From assembly GCF_025152575.1 (NCBI RefSeq), contig NZ_CP102293.1:2728001-2792000 (forward strand): a stretch of DNA of 64,000 bases. The letters run 5' to 3'. This DNA is from Subdoligranulum variabile (lineage in GTDB: Bacteria; Bacillota; Clostridia; Oscillospirales; Ruminococcaceae). Position numbers and translations under genes: made by a program. Positions 43,504 through 52,515 of this stretch are shown here, piece by piece; position 1 is the stretch's first letter, and every line of letters starts with the position of its first letter. The notes under the pieces are model-generated. The model worked only from the letters and a program-made list of their open reading frames with translations. It did no database searches and was not told the origin of the DNA.

Positions 43504-44589
43504 ATGGCGAACAGGGTATTCCAGAACGTGGTGTACCAGATGAAAGAGGCCGTTGACCGCGTGGTCGGCGTCGTGGATGAAACCGGTACGGTAATCTCCT
43601 GCTCCGAACTGGGGCAGATCGGCGAAGTGCGCGACGGAGTGGCCGCCGTGCGGCAGACGGCCGGGGACGCCTTTGTGCGGGACGGATATTCCTACCACCA
43701 GTTCTCCAATGCCAAGCACAATGACTATGCGGCTTTTGTGGAGGGCACCGACCCCACGGCGGCACAGTTTGCGGCGATGCTGTCCATCAGCCTGCAGTGC
43801 ATCAAGCAGTACCATGATGAGAAGTTTGACAAAACCAACTTCATCAAGAATGTGGTGCTGGACAACATCCTGCCCGGCGATATCTATGCCAAGGCGCGGG
43901 AGCTGCATTTCATCTCGGATGCACAGCGGGTGGTGCTGCTCATCCGTGTGACCTCCGGCAACGATATCTCGGCCTATGATGTGGTCAGCGGCCTCTTCCC
44001 GGACAAGCAGAAGGATTTCGTCTTCAACATCAGCGAGAGCGATACCGTCCTGGTCAAGGAGATCAAGCCTGACAACAACACCCGGGATATGGAAAAACTG
44101 GCCACCTCCATCGTGGATACGCTCCAGGGGGACCATTACATCAAGGCTGTGGTGGGTATCGGTACGCCCATCAACAACATCAAGGATCTGGCCTCCAGCT
44201 TCAAGGAAGCCCAGATCGCGATGGAAGTGGGCAAGGTGTTTGATACCGAGCGCCAGGTCATCAGCTACGATCACCTGGGGATCGCCCGTCTGATCTATCA
44301 GCTGCCCACCACGCTGTGTGAGGCATTCCTGCGGGAAGTCTTCAAACAGGAGAGCATTGATTCGTTGGATGCCGAGACACTGTTCACCATCCAGCGCTTC
44401 TTTGAAAACAACCTCAACGTTTCCGAAACGAGCCGTGGGCTGTTCGTGCACCGCAACACGCTGGTCTATCGTCTGGAGAAGATCCGCAAGCTGACCGGTC
44501 TGGATCTGCGCAACTTTGACGATGCCATCGTCTTCAAGGTGGCGCTGATGGTCAAGAAGTACCTCTCCGCCAACCCGGCCAAATATTAA
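43504..44589 (+). CDS. PucR/CdaR-type transcription regulator
   Basis: 361 residues after AGGGGAG. An N-terminal sensing region is followed by a middle GGDEF-like segment (about 130-250). The C-terminal helix-turn-helix of the PucR family reads NLNVSETSRGLFVHRNTLVYRLEKI and ends LTGLDLRNFDDAIVFKVAL. Such regulators usually respond to small metabolites. Its target is not clear, and it is transcribed alone between two terminators. Confidence 0.82.
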   Translation: MANRVFQNVVYQMKEAVDRVVGVVDETGTVISCSELGQIGEVRDGVAAVRQTAGDAFVRDGYSYHQFSNAKHNDYAAFVEGTDPTAAQFAAMLSISLQCIKQYHDEKFDKTNFIKNVVLDNILPGDIYAKARELHFISDAQRVVLLIRVTSGNDISAYDVVSGLFPDKQKDFVFNISESDTVLVKEIKPDNNTRDMEKLATSIVDTLQGDHYIKAVVGIGTPINNIKDLASSFKEAQIAMEVGKVFDTERQVISYDHLGIARLIYQLPTTLCEAFLREVFKQESIDSLDAETLFTIQRFFENNLNVSETSRGLFVHRNTLVYRLEKIRKLTGLDLRNFDDAIVFKVALMVKKYLSANPAKY

Positions 44590-44601
44590 ACGGTATTCGG
44601 G

Positions 44602-44628
44602 TCCCGCCGACAGGCGGGGCTTTTTTTG
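44602..44628 (+). terminator. Terminator of the PucR-type gene
   Basis: CCCGCC, loop GACA, GGCGGGGC, then seven T. Confidence 0.88.
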
Positions 44629-44682
44629 TATGGACAGCCGTAAAACTGCCCAAATTCCTGACAGAAGCGGCGGAGCCGGTAC

Positions 44683-44711
44683 TTGAAAAGGACGTCTGGT
44701 TGTGCTATAAT
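44683..44711 (+). promoter_or_regulatory. Promoter of yebC
   Basis: TTGAAA (44683-44688), 17 bases, perfect TATAAT (44706-44711). Confidence 0.8.
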
Positions 44712-44779
44712 ACTTAACTGGTAATTATCGGCTCAAAGTCAAAAGCCTGAATGAATACAAACGAGGGGGACCCATATTT

Positions 44780-45517
44780 ATGTCCGGACATAGCAAATGG
44801 AACAATATCAAGCGTAAGAAGGAAAAGACCGACGGCGCCCGCGCCAAGGTGTTCACCAAGATCGGCCGCGAGATCGCTGTTGCTGTCAAGGAAGGCGGTT
44901 CCAACCCTGCCTCCAACTCCAAGCTGGCGGCCCTGATCACCAAGGCCAAGGCCAACAGTGTGCCCAACGATAACATCCAGCGCATCATCAAACGCGCCGA
45001 AGGCGGCGACAAGGCGGATTACGAAGCCATGACCTACGAGGGCTACGGTCCCGGCGGTGTGGCAGTCATGGTGGAGACCCTGACCGATAACCGCAACCGT
45101 ACGGCGGCCAACATGCGCCACTACTTTGATAAGTTCGGCGGTAACCTGGGCCAGATGGGCTGCGTCAGCTTCATGTTCACCCAGAAGGGCGTTATCGTTG
45201 TGGATCTGGAGGACAAGGATCCCGATGAACTGATGATGGATGCCCTGGATGCCGGTGCAGAGGATTTTGACGCCGGGGAGGAAGCCGCCCAGGTCACCAC
45301 CACGCCGGAAAACTTCACTGCGGTCTGCGATGCGCTGCAGAACAAGGGATATACTTTCATCTCCGCCGATGTGGCGCAGGTGCCCGCCACCACCACCACG
45401 CTGACCGATCCCGACCAGCTGACCCAGATGGGCAAGCTGCTGGATGCGCTGGACGATGACGACGACGTGCAGAACGCCTGGCATTCGCTGGAGAATGAGG
45501 AAGACCTCGACCGATAA
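44780..45517 (+). CDS. yebC: YebC/PmpR family protein
   Basis: 245 residues. MSGHSKWNNIKRKKEKTDG is the invariant N-terminus, and YEGYGPGGVAVMVE the mid-protein motif. Members bind DNA or ribosomes; recent work ties YebC to relief of stalling at proline-rich stretches. The C-terminal half is Asp/Glu-rich. It usually lies beside ruvC-ruvAB, which is not the case here. Terminator downstream. Confidence 0.95.
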   Translation: MSGHSKWNNIKRKKEKTDGARAKVFTKIGREIAVAVKEGGSNPASNSKLAALITKAKANSVPNDNIQRIIKRAEGGDKADYEAMTYEGYGPGGVAVMVETLTDNRNRTAANMRHYFDKFGGNLGQMGCVSFMFTQKGVIVVDLEDKDPDELMMDALDAGAEDFDAGEEAAQVTTTPENFTAVCDALQNKGYTFISADVAQVPATTTTLTDPDQLTQMGKLLDALDDDDDVQNAWHSLENEEDLDR

Positions 45518-45520
45518 GAG

Positions 45521-45567
45521 GAAAAGGAGAGAGCGAAGGGCCAAACCCAGCTCTCTTTTCTTGTTTT
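45521..45567 (+). terminator. Terminator of yebC
   Basis: GAAAAGGAGAGAGC pairs, with one mismatch, with GCTCTCTTTTC, followed by TTGTTTT. Confidence 0.7.
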
Positions 45568-45583
45568 AACGAAAGGAACTTCT

Positions 45584-47242
45584 ATGGCGGAACTTCTTTG
45601 CCCGCATTGCCTGCAGCCTCTTGCGGGCGGGTACCACGGGGACTGTCCCCATTGCGGCCGATCGCTGGAAAACCAGAATCCCGAAGGAGCGCTGCCGCTG
45701 GGCACCCAGCTGGCGGGACGCTACACGGTGGGCAGCTATCTCAGCGCCGACGGCGACGGACTTTCTTACCGGGGCGTGCTCAATGAGGAAAAAAGGTTCG
45801 TCCTGATCAAAGAATACTTCCCGGTGACGCTCTGCAACGGACGCAGCGCCGACGGAGCCCTGATGCCCAAGGAGGGCAAGGAGGTGCTGTTCAAAACCAG
45901 CCGGATGGATTTCAAGGATCTGTACGATGACCTCCACAATCTGACACCGGCCACCGGACTGAGCACGATCCTGGATGTCATGGAAGAAAACAATACCGTC
46001 TATGCCGTGGAGGAAAGCGAGAAAGGCATGACGCTGACGCATTATCTGAGTCTGCGCAGCCGCACGCTGACGCCTGCCGAAGCCCGGACGCTGCTGCAGC
46101 CCATCATGGAGGGCGTCACCCAACTGCACAAAGCAGGGCTGATCCATCGCGGCATCTGCCCGGACAATATTCTGCTGCCCATTGATGGTACAGCCCGGCT
46201 GACCGGCTATGGAACGTTGGCTCTGCGCACCGGCGGCAGCGAACTGAAGAGTCAGCTGTATCCGGGATATGCGGCGCCGGAACAATATTCGGCGGCGGAG
46301 TTCAGTGGCCGCTATACAGACGTCTATGCCCTGGCGGCAGTCTGCTACAAACTGGTGACGGGCCAGACCCCGGTTTCGGCGCCCCAACGCAAGGTGCGGG
46401 ACAGCCTGGAGTCGGCACACAGCCTGGAAGCCGGTGTGCCGACCTGGTTTTCCCAGGTGCTGGCCTGCGCCTTGCGTCTGGATCCCGCACGCCGGATGCA
46501 GACGGTGCCGGAACTGATGAGCGCTCTCACCGACCCCAATGTGGCCAATGCCATGTTTGAGCGGGGGGATAATCAGATCAGTACCCGCAAAATTATGGCG
46601 GTCTCGCTGGTTGTGATCGTTGTGCTGGCGATTTTGTTGGTCTGGAGCCTGCTGGATACCAGCGGAAACAACCGTGCGGAGACACCGGTGCCGACTCAGA
46701 CAGCCAGTGACAGCGCACAGAGCGGGGAGGCGTCCTCCCAGGCGACGGAAACCATCCCGGACCTGGTGGGAAAGCGCTATGCCAGCGAGATCAAGGACAA
46801 TGACCTGTATACGGGATACCGCATCGTCATGACCGAAGAAAACAGTTCCGAGATTGCGGCGGGAATTGTCATCAGCCAGGATCCGGTGGCGGGAACCCTC
46901 AAGACCGAGGAGGGGGAGATCATCCAGATCGTGGTCAGCAAAGGCCCGAACCTGGTGGAAATGCCGGATATCATCGGTTTCACCCAGTCCAATGCCAGCA
47001 AGCAGCTGGATGAGCGGGGCATCCAGTACAAGATGCAGATCGTGGAAAACGACGGCACCATGGCGGAAGGCTGTGTGGCCAAGACCGATGTGCTGGCCGG
47101 AACCAAGTTTGACGCCGGAAAGACCATCGTCAGTGTTTTCATTGCCGGAGAGCGGGATGATACGCTGGTGGCAACCACCGGTGACGGCGAAAGCCAGAGC
47201 GGTGCAGACAGCGCAGCCTCGGATTCCGCACAGAGTCAATGA
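45584..47242 (+). CDS. Zinc-ribbon pseudokinase with PASTA domains
   Basis: 552 residues after AAAGGAAC. The N-terminal zinc ribbon has C6xxC9 and C21xxC24. A kinase-like domain (about 38-330) keeps the ATP lysine (Lys76 in VLIKEYFP) and the PDN motif. However, the HRD motif reads HRG (Gly190 in place of Asp), and DFG reads GYG (208-210), so both catalytic Asp residues are gone. A membrane helix (about 336-358) is followed by a Ser/Thr-rich linker and two extracellular PASTA repeats (about 387-455 and 456-526). PASTA repeats bind peptidoglycan or lipid II in PrkC/PknB kinases. This protein may sense the wall and bind, not phosphorylate, its partners. Confidence 0.88.
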   Translation: MAELLCPHCLQPLAGGYHGDCPHCGRSLENQNPEGALPLGTQLAGRYTVGSYLSADGDGLSYRGVLNEEKRFVLIKEYFPVTLCNGRSADGALMPKEGKEVLFKTSRMDFKDLYDDLHNLTPATGLSTILDVMEENNTVYAVEESEKGMTLTHYLSLRSRTLTPAEARTLLQPIMEGVTQLHKAGLIHRGICPDNILLPIDGTARLTGYGTLALRTGGSELKSQLYPGYAAPEQYSAAEFSGRYTDVYALAAVCYKLVTGQTPVSAPQRKVRDSLESAHSLEAGVPTWFSQVLACALRLDPARRMQTVPELMSALTDPNVANAMFERGDNQISTRKIMAVSLVVIVVLAILLVWSLLDTSGNNRAETPVPTQTASDSAQSGEASSQATETIPDLVGKRYASEIKDNDLYTGYRIVMTEENSSEIAAGIVISQDPVAGTLKTEEGEIIQIVVSKGPNLVEMPDIIGFTQSNASKQLDERGIQYKMQIVENDGTMAEGCVAKTDVLAGTKFDAGKTIVSVFIAGERDDTLVATTGDGESQSGADSAASDSAQSQ

Positions 47243-47246
47243 AGCA

Positions 47247-47284
47247 AAATCCCACCTGCCGCAAAGCAGGTGGGATTTATTGTT
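47247..47284. terminator. Bidirectional terminator between the pseudokinase and the EI-like gene
   Basis: AAATCCCACCTGC and GCAGGTGGGATTT around GCAAA, serving both converging genes. Confidence 0.8.
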
Positions 47285-47295
47285 ATCCACGGAAT

Positions 47296-48876
47296 TCAGT
47301 TCTGATCCTGGCGAAGGTCTTCCTGCATCAGCAGCTTTTTCAGCGGCAGAATGGCCGCTGGTTCCACGCTGAAGGTCCGTATTCCTAAATGGAGATAAAC
47401 CGGAATGCGGGCGATGCTCTCGACGGTGATGCCGCACAGATACACTTCCACGCCGCGGGCCTCGGCCTGTTGCAGGACCTCCTTGACCAGGCGCCGCACG
47501 GCAGGGTTATCCACCTTGGCGACGGCAGCGGTGGAATCCTGTATAAGGCCCAGTGTGTAGCGGGTCAGATCCTCAATGTCGATCGCCAGCATCTGGGCGC
47601 CGTGTTCAATGAGCTCCCCGGCCAGCAGCGCCGCCGAAGGCGTATCCACAATGCAGCCGAAAGGCGGCATCGCTGCGTCGGGGGCGTCTTTGTACAACTC
47701 CTGACGGCAGGTCTCCACTTCATTCATGCAGGCGTCCCAGTCCTCCACGCCGGCAATCATGGGGAAGAGTAGCCGCAGGTCTCCGTAAGGTGCTGCCCGC
47801 AGCAGGGCTTTGATCTGGGGCCAGAAAAGGCGGTGCCCCTGCAGGCGTTTGGCAATCTCGGCGGTCCAGGGAGAGTCGTCATCTGCGTGGGTGTCGCAGG
47901 TACGTACGGCCACCATGGCACCGTCGGAATACTGGAGTTTTTCCCGGATACGGGCAAACTGCGCGTCTTCCGAAAGATCATCCATGATGACGGATTCGGT
48001 GCGCAGCAGGCCGATGCCCGCTGAACCCTGGGGCAGCAGTTCCCCGGGGTCGGAGGTGGCATTGGTGGCGGTCAACAGGCGGAAGGCTGTGCCGTCCCTG
48101 GTCAGGCAGGGGAGGGCTGCCACCGGGTCGGGTGTGCGCCCGTGCAGCCGATTCTCGGCCACTTTGCAGTCGGCCTGAGCCATATGAGTTCCGTCCGGTT
48201 CGATGATAAGGGTGCCGGTGTCTCCGTCGGAGGCATCCAGGATCGCCCGGTGTCCGGCGGCCAGTGCCGCCACGCCGTCGCCCAGCTGGATCACGGCGGG
48301 AATGCCCATGCTGCGGGCCATGATGGCTGCGTGGCTCACCGAACTGTCCTGATTACTCGCCAGTCCCAGGATCATCCGCCGGTCCAGACTGAACAGATCG
48401 CTGGGGAAAAAGCGGTCCGCAACCAAAATGCTTGGCCGCTTCAGGTGCAGCCGGCGGCGGGGGCGGCCGTCCAGAATATCCACCACACGGCGGCATACAT
48501 CGCAGACGTCCACGCTGCGCTCCCGGATGTATTCATCATCCACATTGTTCAGGCGCCCGGCAAAAATCTGCTCGGCACGCTCTACGGCGGCGGCGCCACC
48601 GGCGCCGGCCGCTATGTAATCACCGATTTCGTTGGTGAAGGATTCATCCTCCAGCAGCGCGATCTGGAACAGGAGAATGTCAGCGTCCGGTCCTTTGGCG
48701 CGCTGGCTCAGGCGGCGCAGCTCATCCTTGGCGAGCACCACCGCTACATCGTACAGGGCGCGCTCCCGGAACGGGTCACACACAATGCGGTGCAGCCCGG
48801 CGGTGCCGTGATCGATCTGCTCTACCGGGCCGATCGCGATCCCGGCGGATGCGGATACACCGGTAAATGTATACAT
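47296..48876 (-). CDS. Divergent PTS enzyme I-like PEP-utilising protein
   Basis: 526 residues after AAAGGAGG; normal EI is about 570. Order as in EI: an N-terminal helical domain, the phospho-His domain with His182 in SVSHAAIMARS, and a PEP-binding barrel. Cys481 of the usual CGE motif is kept. Several PEP or magnesium ligands are changed: the Glu of VEIPSA is Asp411 (VDTPSA), the ND of GTNDL reads ED (435-436), and RTLDIGGDK reads RTCDTHADD. The VDRGN arginine is missing. It may be weak, altered or regulatory. It follows the patatin gene by 18 bases. Confidence 0.75.
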   Translation of the reverse strand: MYTFTGVSASAGIAIGPVEQIDHGTAGLHRIVCDPFRERALYDVAVVLAKDELRRLSQRAKGPDADILLFQIALLEDESFTNEIGDYIAAGAGGAAAVERAEQIFAGRLNNVDDEYIRERSVDVCDVCRRVVDILDGRPRRRLHLKRPSILVADRFFPSDLFSLDRRMILGLASNQDSSVSHAAIMARSMGIPAVIQLGDGVAALAAGHRAILDASDGDTGTLIIEPDGTHMAQADCKVAENRLHGRTPDPVAALPCLTRDGTAFRLLTATNATSDPGELLPQGSAGIGLLRTESVIMDDLSEDAQFARIREKLQYSDGAMVAVRTCDTHADDDSPWTAEIAKRLQGHRLFWPQIKALLRAAPYGDLRLLFPMIAGVEDWDACMNEVETCRQELYKDAPDAAMPPFGCIVDTPSAALLAGELIEHGAQMLAIDIEDLTRYTLGLIQDSTAAVAKVDNPAVRRLVKEVLQQAEARGVEVYLCGITVESIARIPVYLHLGIRTFSVEPAAILPLKKLLMQEDLRQDQN

Positions 48877-48894
48877 ACAAGCCTCCTTTGACGG

Positions 48895-50082
48895 TTACAG
48901 CGGGGACATGCCGGTCAGAACCCGGCTGACCAAGGCTGTCACAAATTCTTCCGGCACAGCGGTGGCTAGAGCGCGTTCCGCCACAAGACTGCCGTCCTTG
49001 CCGCTCAGCAGCGCGGGAAAGCGATCAGCCGGGTCCTTGTCAAAGCTGCCCAGAAAAGCGGCCGCCAGAAGTTTAGGGGTGTAGGCCAGGTCCTCCGGCA
49101 CATGCAGCCGTTCACAGGCCAGTTCCAACGGGGCCAGTGCTCCACGGGTGGGGGCACTGGGATTGGGGGCGAAGGGGGCCGGATAACCGGTGCGCTGCCG
49201 GGCGCTCTTTTCCACCCGGTCCATACCGGGGGCGCGGGCGTTGACTTCGGCCAGCAGCCGTTGATAGCCTTCTGCAAAACGGGAAAGAAACGCGTCGGGA
49301 TCCGGTTGGATGGCATACGCGGTACCGCCCATGCGGCCAAACAGACGCAGGGTGTCAAAGTATCCCAGTGCCATGTTACGCGCCGCCCGTGCGGGATCAA
49401 AGTCCAGGGTGGGGCCCAGATTCCAGTGACTGCGCACGATGCGGGTGGGCAGTCCGGTGTTGTTCTGCCGTACGATGCCGATGCCGTCGATGTCCACTCC
49501 CAACAGTTCGGTGGCGCCCATGGAGGCGGCCAGCTGCAGGGGCATGTTGTCCCGCCAGCCGCCGTCGATGTATTTCACACCGTCGATTTCACGGGGGCGC
49601 AGCGCCGGAAAGCAGGCACTGGAGGCCAGCAGGTAATCCTTCAGCCGTCCCTGGGGGATGGCTTCAATGGGACACTGCAGGCTGCGCATGGTGGACATCT
49701 CGGTCATGACCAGACCAAAGTGAATCGGTGCCCGGCGTACGGCATCTTCGTCGATGAGGACGTCGATGCGCTCGGCCAGGGGTTCCACGTTCAGGCCGCC
49801 GCTGCGGATCACATCCTGAAAAAAGGCGTTCAGCTCTTCGGGGTTGAGGGTGGCGGGAACGTCCAGAACATCGTGAATCTCCAGGGATCGCCACAGCTCT
49901 TCCACCTCGCGGGCCTTGCCCAGGGTGAACATACAGCCGTTGAGCGTTCCTACACTGGCGCCGGTAATGATGGCGGGATGCCAGTCCAGCTCCTGCAGGG
50001 CGCGCCAGACGCCTACCTGGTAACTGCCCTTGGCGCCGCCGCCGGCCAGGACCAGCGCGCGCACAGGCTTGGATCTCGGCAT
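48895..50082 (-). CDS. Patatin-like phospholipase
   Basis: 395 residues after CAAGGAGGGG. LVLAGGGAKGSYQVGVW holds the oxyanion loop GGGxKG. ITGASVGTLNG holds the nucleophile Ser in GxSxG (near residue 43), and YIDGGW carries the catalytic Asp of the DGG motif. This is a Ser-Asp dyad lipase acting on membrane lipids, here without signal peptide or membrane helix. First gene of a two-gene unit with the EI-like protein. Confidence 0.9.
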   Translation of the reverse strand: MPRSKPVRALVLAGGGAKGSYQVGVWRALQELDWHPAIITGASVGTLNGCMFTLGKAREVEELWRSLEIHDVLDVPATLNPEELNAFFQDVIRSGGLNVEPLAERIDVLIDEDAVRRAPIHFGLVMTEMSTMRSLQCPIEAIPQGRLKDYLLASSACFPALRPREIDGVKYIDGGWRDNMPLQLAASMGATELLGVDIDGIGIVRQNNTGLPTRIVRSHWNLGPTLDFDPARAARNMALGYFDTLRLFGRMGGTAYAIQPDPDAFLSRFAEGYQRLLAEVNARAPGMDRVEKSARQRTGYPAPFAPNPSAPTRGALAPLELACERLHVPEDLAYTPKLLAAAFLGSFDKDPADRFPALLSGKDGSLVAERALATAVPEEFVTALVSRVLTGMSPL

Positions 50083-50123
50083 GGCGGCACCCCTCCTTGC
50101 AGGTAAAATGGATATTTATACCC

Positions 50124-50152
50124 ATTATACCATTCTCCACCGGGGATTGCTA
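50124..50152 (-). promoter_or_regulatory. Promoter of the patatin-EI-like operon
   Basis: Minus strand TAGCAA (complement of 50147-50152), 17 bases, perfect TATAAT (complement of 50124-50129). Confidence 0.5.
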
Positions 50153-50203
50153 CCAGGAATTGCGTAACATTTTCGGGATTTTGTTCCCTTGGCGGTGCAG
50201 GAC

Positions 50204-50232
50204 TTGCAAGAAAGGCGGAGAGCGTGTATCAT
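50204..50232 (+). promoter_or_regulatory. Promoter of the nucleotidyltransferase-MerR operon
   Basis: TTGCAA (50204-50209), 17 bases, TATCAT (50227-50232). Confidence 0.6.
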
Positions 50233-50292
50233 GGAGACAGTGGAAACCATCCGGTTGCCTTGCTGTGCCCGGGTGGGGGAAGGAGATTCTTT

Positions 50293-51222
50293 ATGGCAAA
50301 AAAACCGATTCTGGTGGTCATGGCCGCCGGCATGGGCAGCCGGTACGGCGGTCTGAAGCAGATTGATCCGGTGGGCCCCTCCGGGGAAGCCATCATCGAC
50401 TACAGCCTCTACGACGCCCGCCGCGCGGGTTTTGAGACGGTTGTGTTTATCATCAAGCACGAAATCGAAGACGCTTTCAAGGAGGCTGTGGGAGCGCGGG
50501 CCCAGCGCGCCGGGCTGGAAGTCCGCTATGCCTACCAGCAGCTGGACAAGCTGCCGGAAGGCTTCCCTGTGCCGGAGGGACGCGTCAAACCCTGGGGCAC
50601 GGCTCACGCCATTCTGGTGGCAGAGGAAGCCATCGGCGACGCCCCGTTTGCGGTCATCAACGCCGACGATTACTATGGTCCCCAGGGCTTCCGGCTGATC
50701 TACGACTACCTCAGCACCCATGCGGACGGCGACCGGTATGCCTGGTCAATGGTCGGGTTCCTGCTGGGCAATACGGTTAGCGCCAACGGCAGTGTCAGCC
50801 GCGGCGTCTGCGTTACGGATGCAAACAGCAATCTGGTCAGTGTGACCGAGCGCACCTGTATCGAACCCTATGACGGCGGTATCCATTTTACCGAGGACGG
50901 CGGCACCACCTGGACCGACCTGCCCGCCGACACAGTGGTCTCCATGAACCTGTGGGGCTTTACGCCGGGGTACATTGCCGAGGCAAAGGCCGGTTTTGCC
51001 GCCTTCCTGAAAGAGAATCTGCCGGTGAATCCGCTGAAGTGCGAGTACTACCTGCCCTCCGTGGTGACGGCTTCCCTGCAGCGGAAAGAAGCGGATGTCC
51101 ATGTGCTGACCAGTGCCGACAAGTGGTACGGCATCACCTACCGCGAGGATAAGCCCGACCTTGTGGCGGCGCTGCAGAAGATGAGCGCCGACGGCTTGTA
51201 TCCCACGGACAAACTGTTCTGA
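50293..51222 (+). CDS. Sugar-phosphate nucleotidyltransferase family protein
   Basis: 309 residues from the ATG after AAGGAGA. MAAGMGSRYGGLKQIDPVGPSGE is the NTP-transferase loop, with an unusual but consistent spacing, and INADDYYG carries the metal-binding Asp. It should join a nucleotide to a sugar-1-phosphate or similar substrate. The substrate is unknown. The MerR regulator follows after 14 bases in the same operon. Confidence 0.82.
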   Translation: MAKKPILVVMAAGMGSRYGGLKQIDPVGPSGEAIIDYSLYDARRAGFETVVFIIKHEIEDAFKEAVGARAQRAGLEVRYAYQQLDKLPEGFPVPEGRVKPWGTAHAILVAEEAIGDAPFAVINADDYYGPQGFRLIYDYLSTHADGDRYAWSMVGFLLGNTVSANGSVSRGVCVTDANSNLVSVTERTCIEPYDGGIHFTEDGGTTWTDLPADTVVSMNLWGFTPGYIAEAKAGFAAFLKENLPVNPLKCEYYLPSVVTASLQRKEADVHVLTSADKWYGITYREDKPDLVAALQKMSADGLYPTDKLF

Positions 51223-51236
51223 TAAGGAAAACCATC

Positions 51237-51692
51237 ATGCAATATACGGTAGGACAGATGGCGAAACGTCTGGGGGTGGCCCCTTCGACGCTGCGCTATT
51301 ATGACAAGGAAGGGCTGCTGCCCTATGTGGAACGTTCGGACGGCGGCATCCGGGTCTTCAAGGAGAAGGACTACGAATGGCTGAGCATCATCGAATGCCT
51401 CAAGCAGTCGGGGCTTTCCATCAAGGAGATCCGGCGGTACATCGATCTGTGCTGGGAAGGGGATTCCACCATCCCGGAGCGGCTGCAGCTGTTTGTGAAC
51501 CGGCGCCGGGCTGTGCAGCAGCAGATGGCCCAGCTGCAGAAGACGCTGGATCTGCTGGACTATAAGCTCTGGTTCTACCAGACCTCCGAGGCCGCCGGTA
51601 CGACCTCCATCCATGATGGCCAGACGGCGGAAGATATCCCGGAGGAATACCGGGAAGCCTTCCAGCATGCCCATGGCCGCGGTGACAACTGA
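51237..51692 (+). CDS. MerR family transcription regulator
   Basis: 151 residues after AAGGAAA. The winged helix begins YTVGQMAKRLGVAPSTLRYYDKEGLLP, followed by the coiled-coil dimerisation helix (about 75-115). No metal-binding cysteine pair at the C-terminus, so it probably senses a small molecule or redox state. Its target may be its own operon. Confidence 0.9.
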   Translation: MQYTVGQMAKRLGVAPSTLRYYDKEGLLPYVERSDGGIRVFKEKDYEWLSIIECLKQSGLSIKEIRRYIDLCWEGDSTIPERLQLFVNRRRAVQQQMAQLQKTLDLLDYKLWFYQTSEAAGTTSIHDGQTAEDIPEEYREAFQHAHGRGDN

Positions 51693-51700
51693 AAACAGCA

Positions 51701-51737
51701 AAAGCCCTCTGTCTTTTGGACAGAGGGCTTATCTTTG
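51701..51737. terminator. Bidirectional terminator between the MerR gene and rsmE
   Basis: AAGCCCTCTGTC, loop, GACAGAGGGCTT. T-rich runs on both sides. Confidence 0.8.
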
Positions 51738-51785
51738 CGGCGGGAAAAGGCAGACACGCAGGAAAGCTGACTGCCATAGTATGGG

Positions 51786-52514
51786 TTACTCCAGGTTGCC
51801 GGTCAACAGCATGGCGGCGGTCAGTGCGGCCAGCGGCGCGGTCTCGCAGCGCAGAATGCGCGGCCCCAGACCCACGGTCATGGCACCGGCTTCTGCGGCG
51901 GCCGCGGCCTCCTCGGTGGAAAAGCCGCCTTCGCTGCCGGTGACCAGGGCCAGCCGCTGCGCACAGCCGGGGGTCAGCAGTTCCCGCAAGGGGGAACCTC
52001 CTCCCTCGTAGAAAAAGAGCGATTTGTCGTAGGCGGACAGGGCGCGGCAGACGGCGTCAAAGTTCTCCAGCGGCATAGCTACATGGGGAATCTGTGCCCG
52101 TCCGGCCTGTTTGGCAGCTTCGGCGGCAATCCGGTTGTACCGCTCGTTCTTGGCATCTTCCTTCTTGGGGGCGGCCACACAGTAACGGCTGAAGAAGGGG
52201 ATGATCTCATGCACGCCCAACTCGACGCTGTGACGGATGATCTCGTCCAGCTTGCCCTGCTTGGGGTATCCCACAAACAGGGTGACTGCCATGTCGGGTT
52301 CTGCCTTGCTGGGGGCACCCTCGCTGACAGAAAATTCCACCCGCCCAGGCTGGATGGCGGTGACGGTGCCGGTGTATTCCAGTCCGTCCGGTCCGCAGAG
52401 GACCACTTCCTCCCCCGCGCGGGCGCGCATGACGTTGGCCAGATGATGGGCGTCGCTGCCGGTGAGGGCGGCTTGCCCATCGGCCAGTTCTCTGGTAAAA
52501 TAGCGGTGCGGCAT
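51786..52514 (-). CDS. rsmE: 16S rRNA (uridine1498-N3)-methyltransferase
   Basis: 242 residues. An N-terminal PUA-like domain (MPHRYF to about 70) precedes the SPOUT knot with LVTGSEGGFSTEE and LGPRILRCETA. It methylates U1498 of 16S rRNA. Its ATG lies two bases from the prmA stop (complement order prmA-rsmE), the common pair in Firmicutes. Confidence 0.94.
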   Translation of the reverse strand: MPHRYFTRELADGQAALTGSDAHHLANVMRARAGEEVVLCGPDGLEYTGTVTAIQPGRVEFSVSEGAPSKAEPDMAVTLFVGYPKQGKLDEIIRHSVELGVHEIIPFFSRYCVAAPKKEDAKNERYNRIAAEAAKQAGRAQIPHVAMPLENFDAVCRALSAYDKSLFFYEGGGSPLRELLTPGCAQRLALVTGSEGGFSTEEAAAAAEAGAMTVGLGPRILRCETAPLAALTAAMLLTGNLE

Positions 52515-52515
52515 C

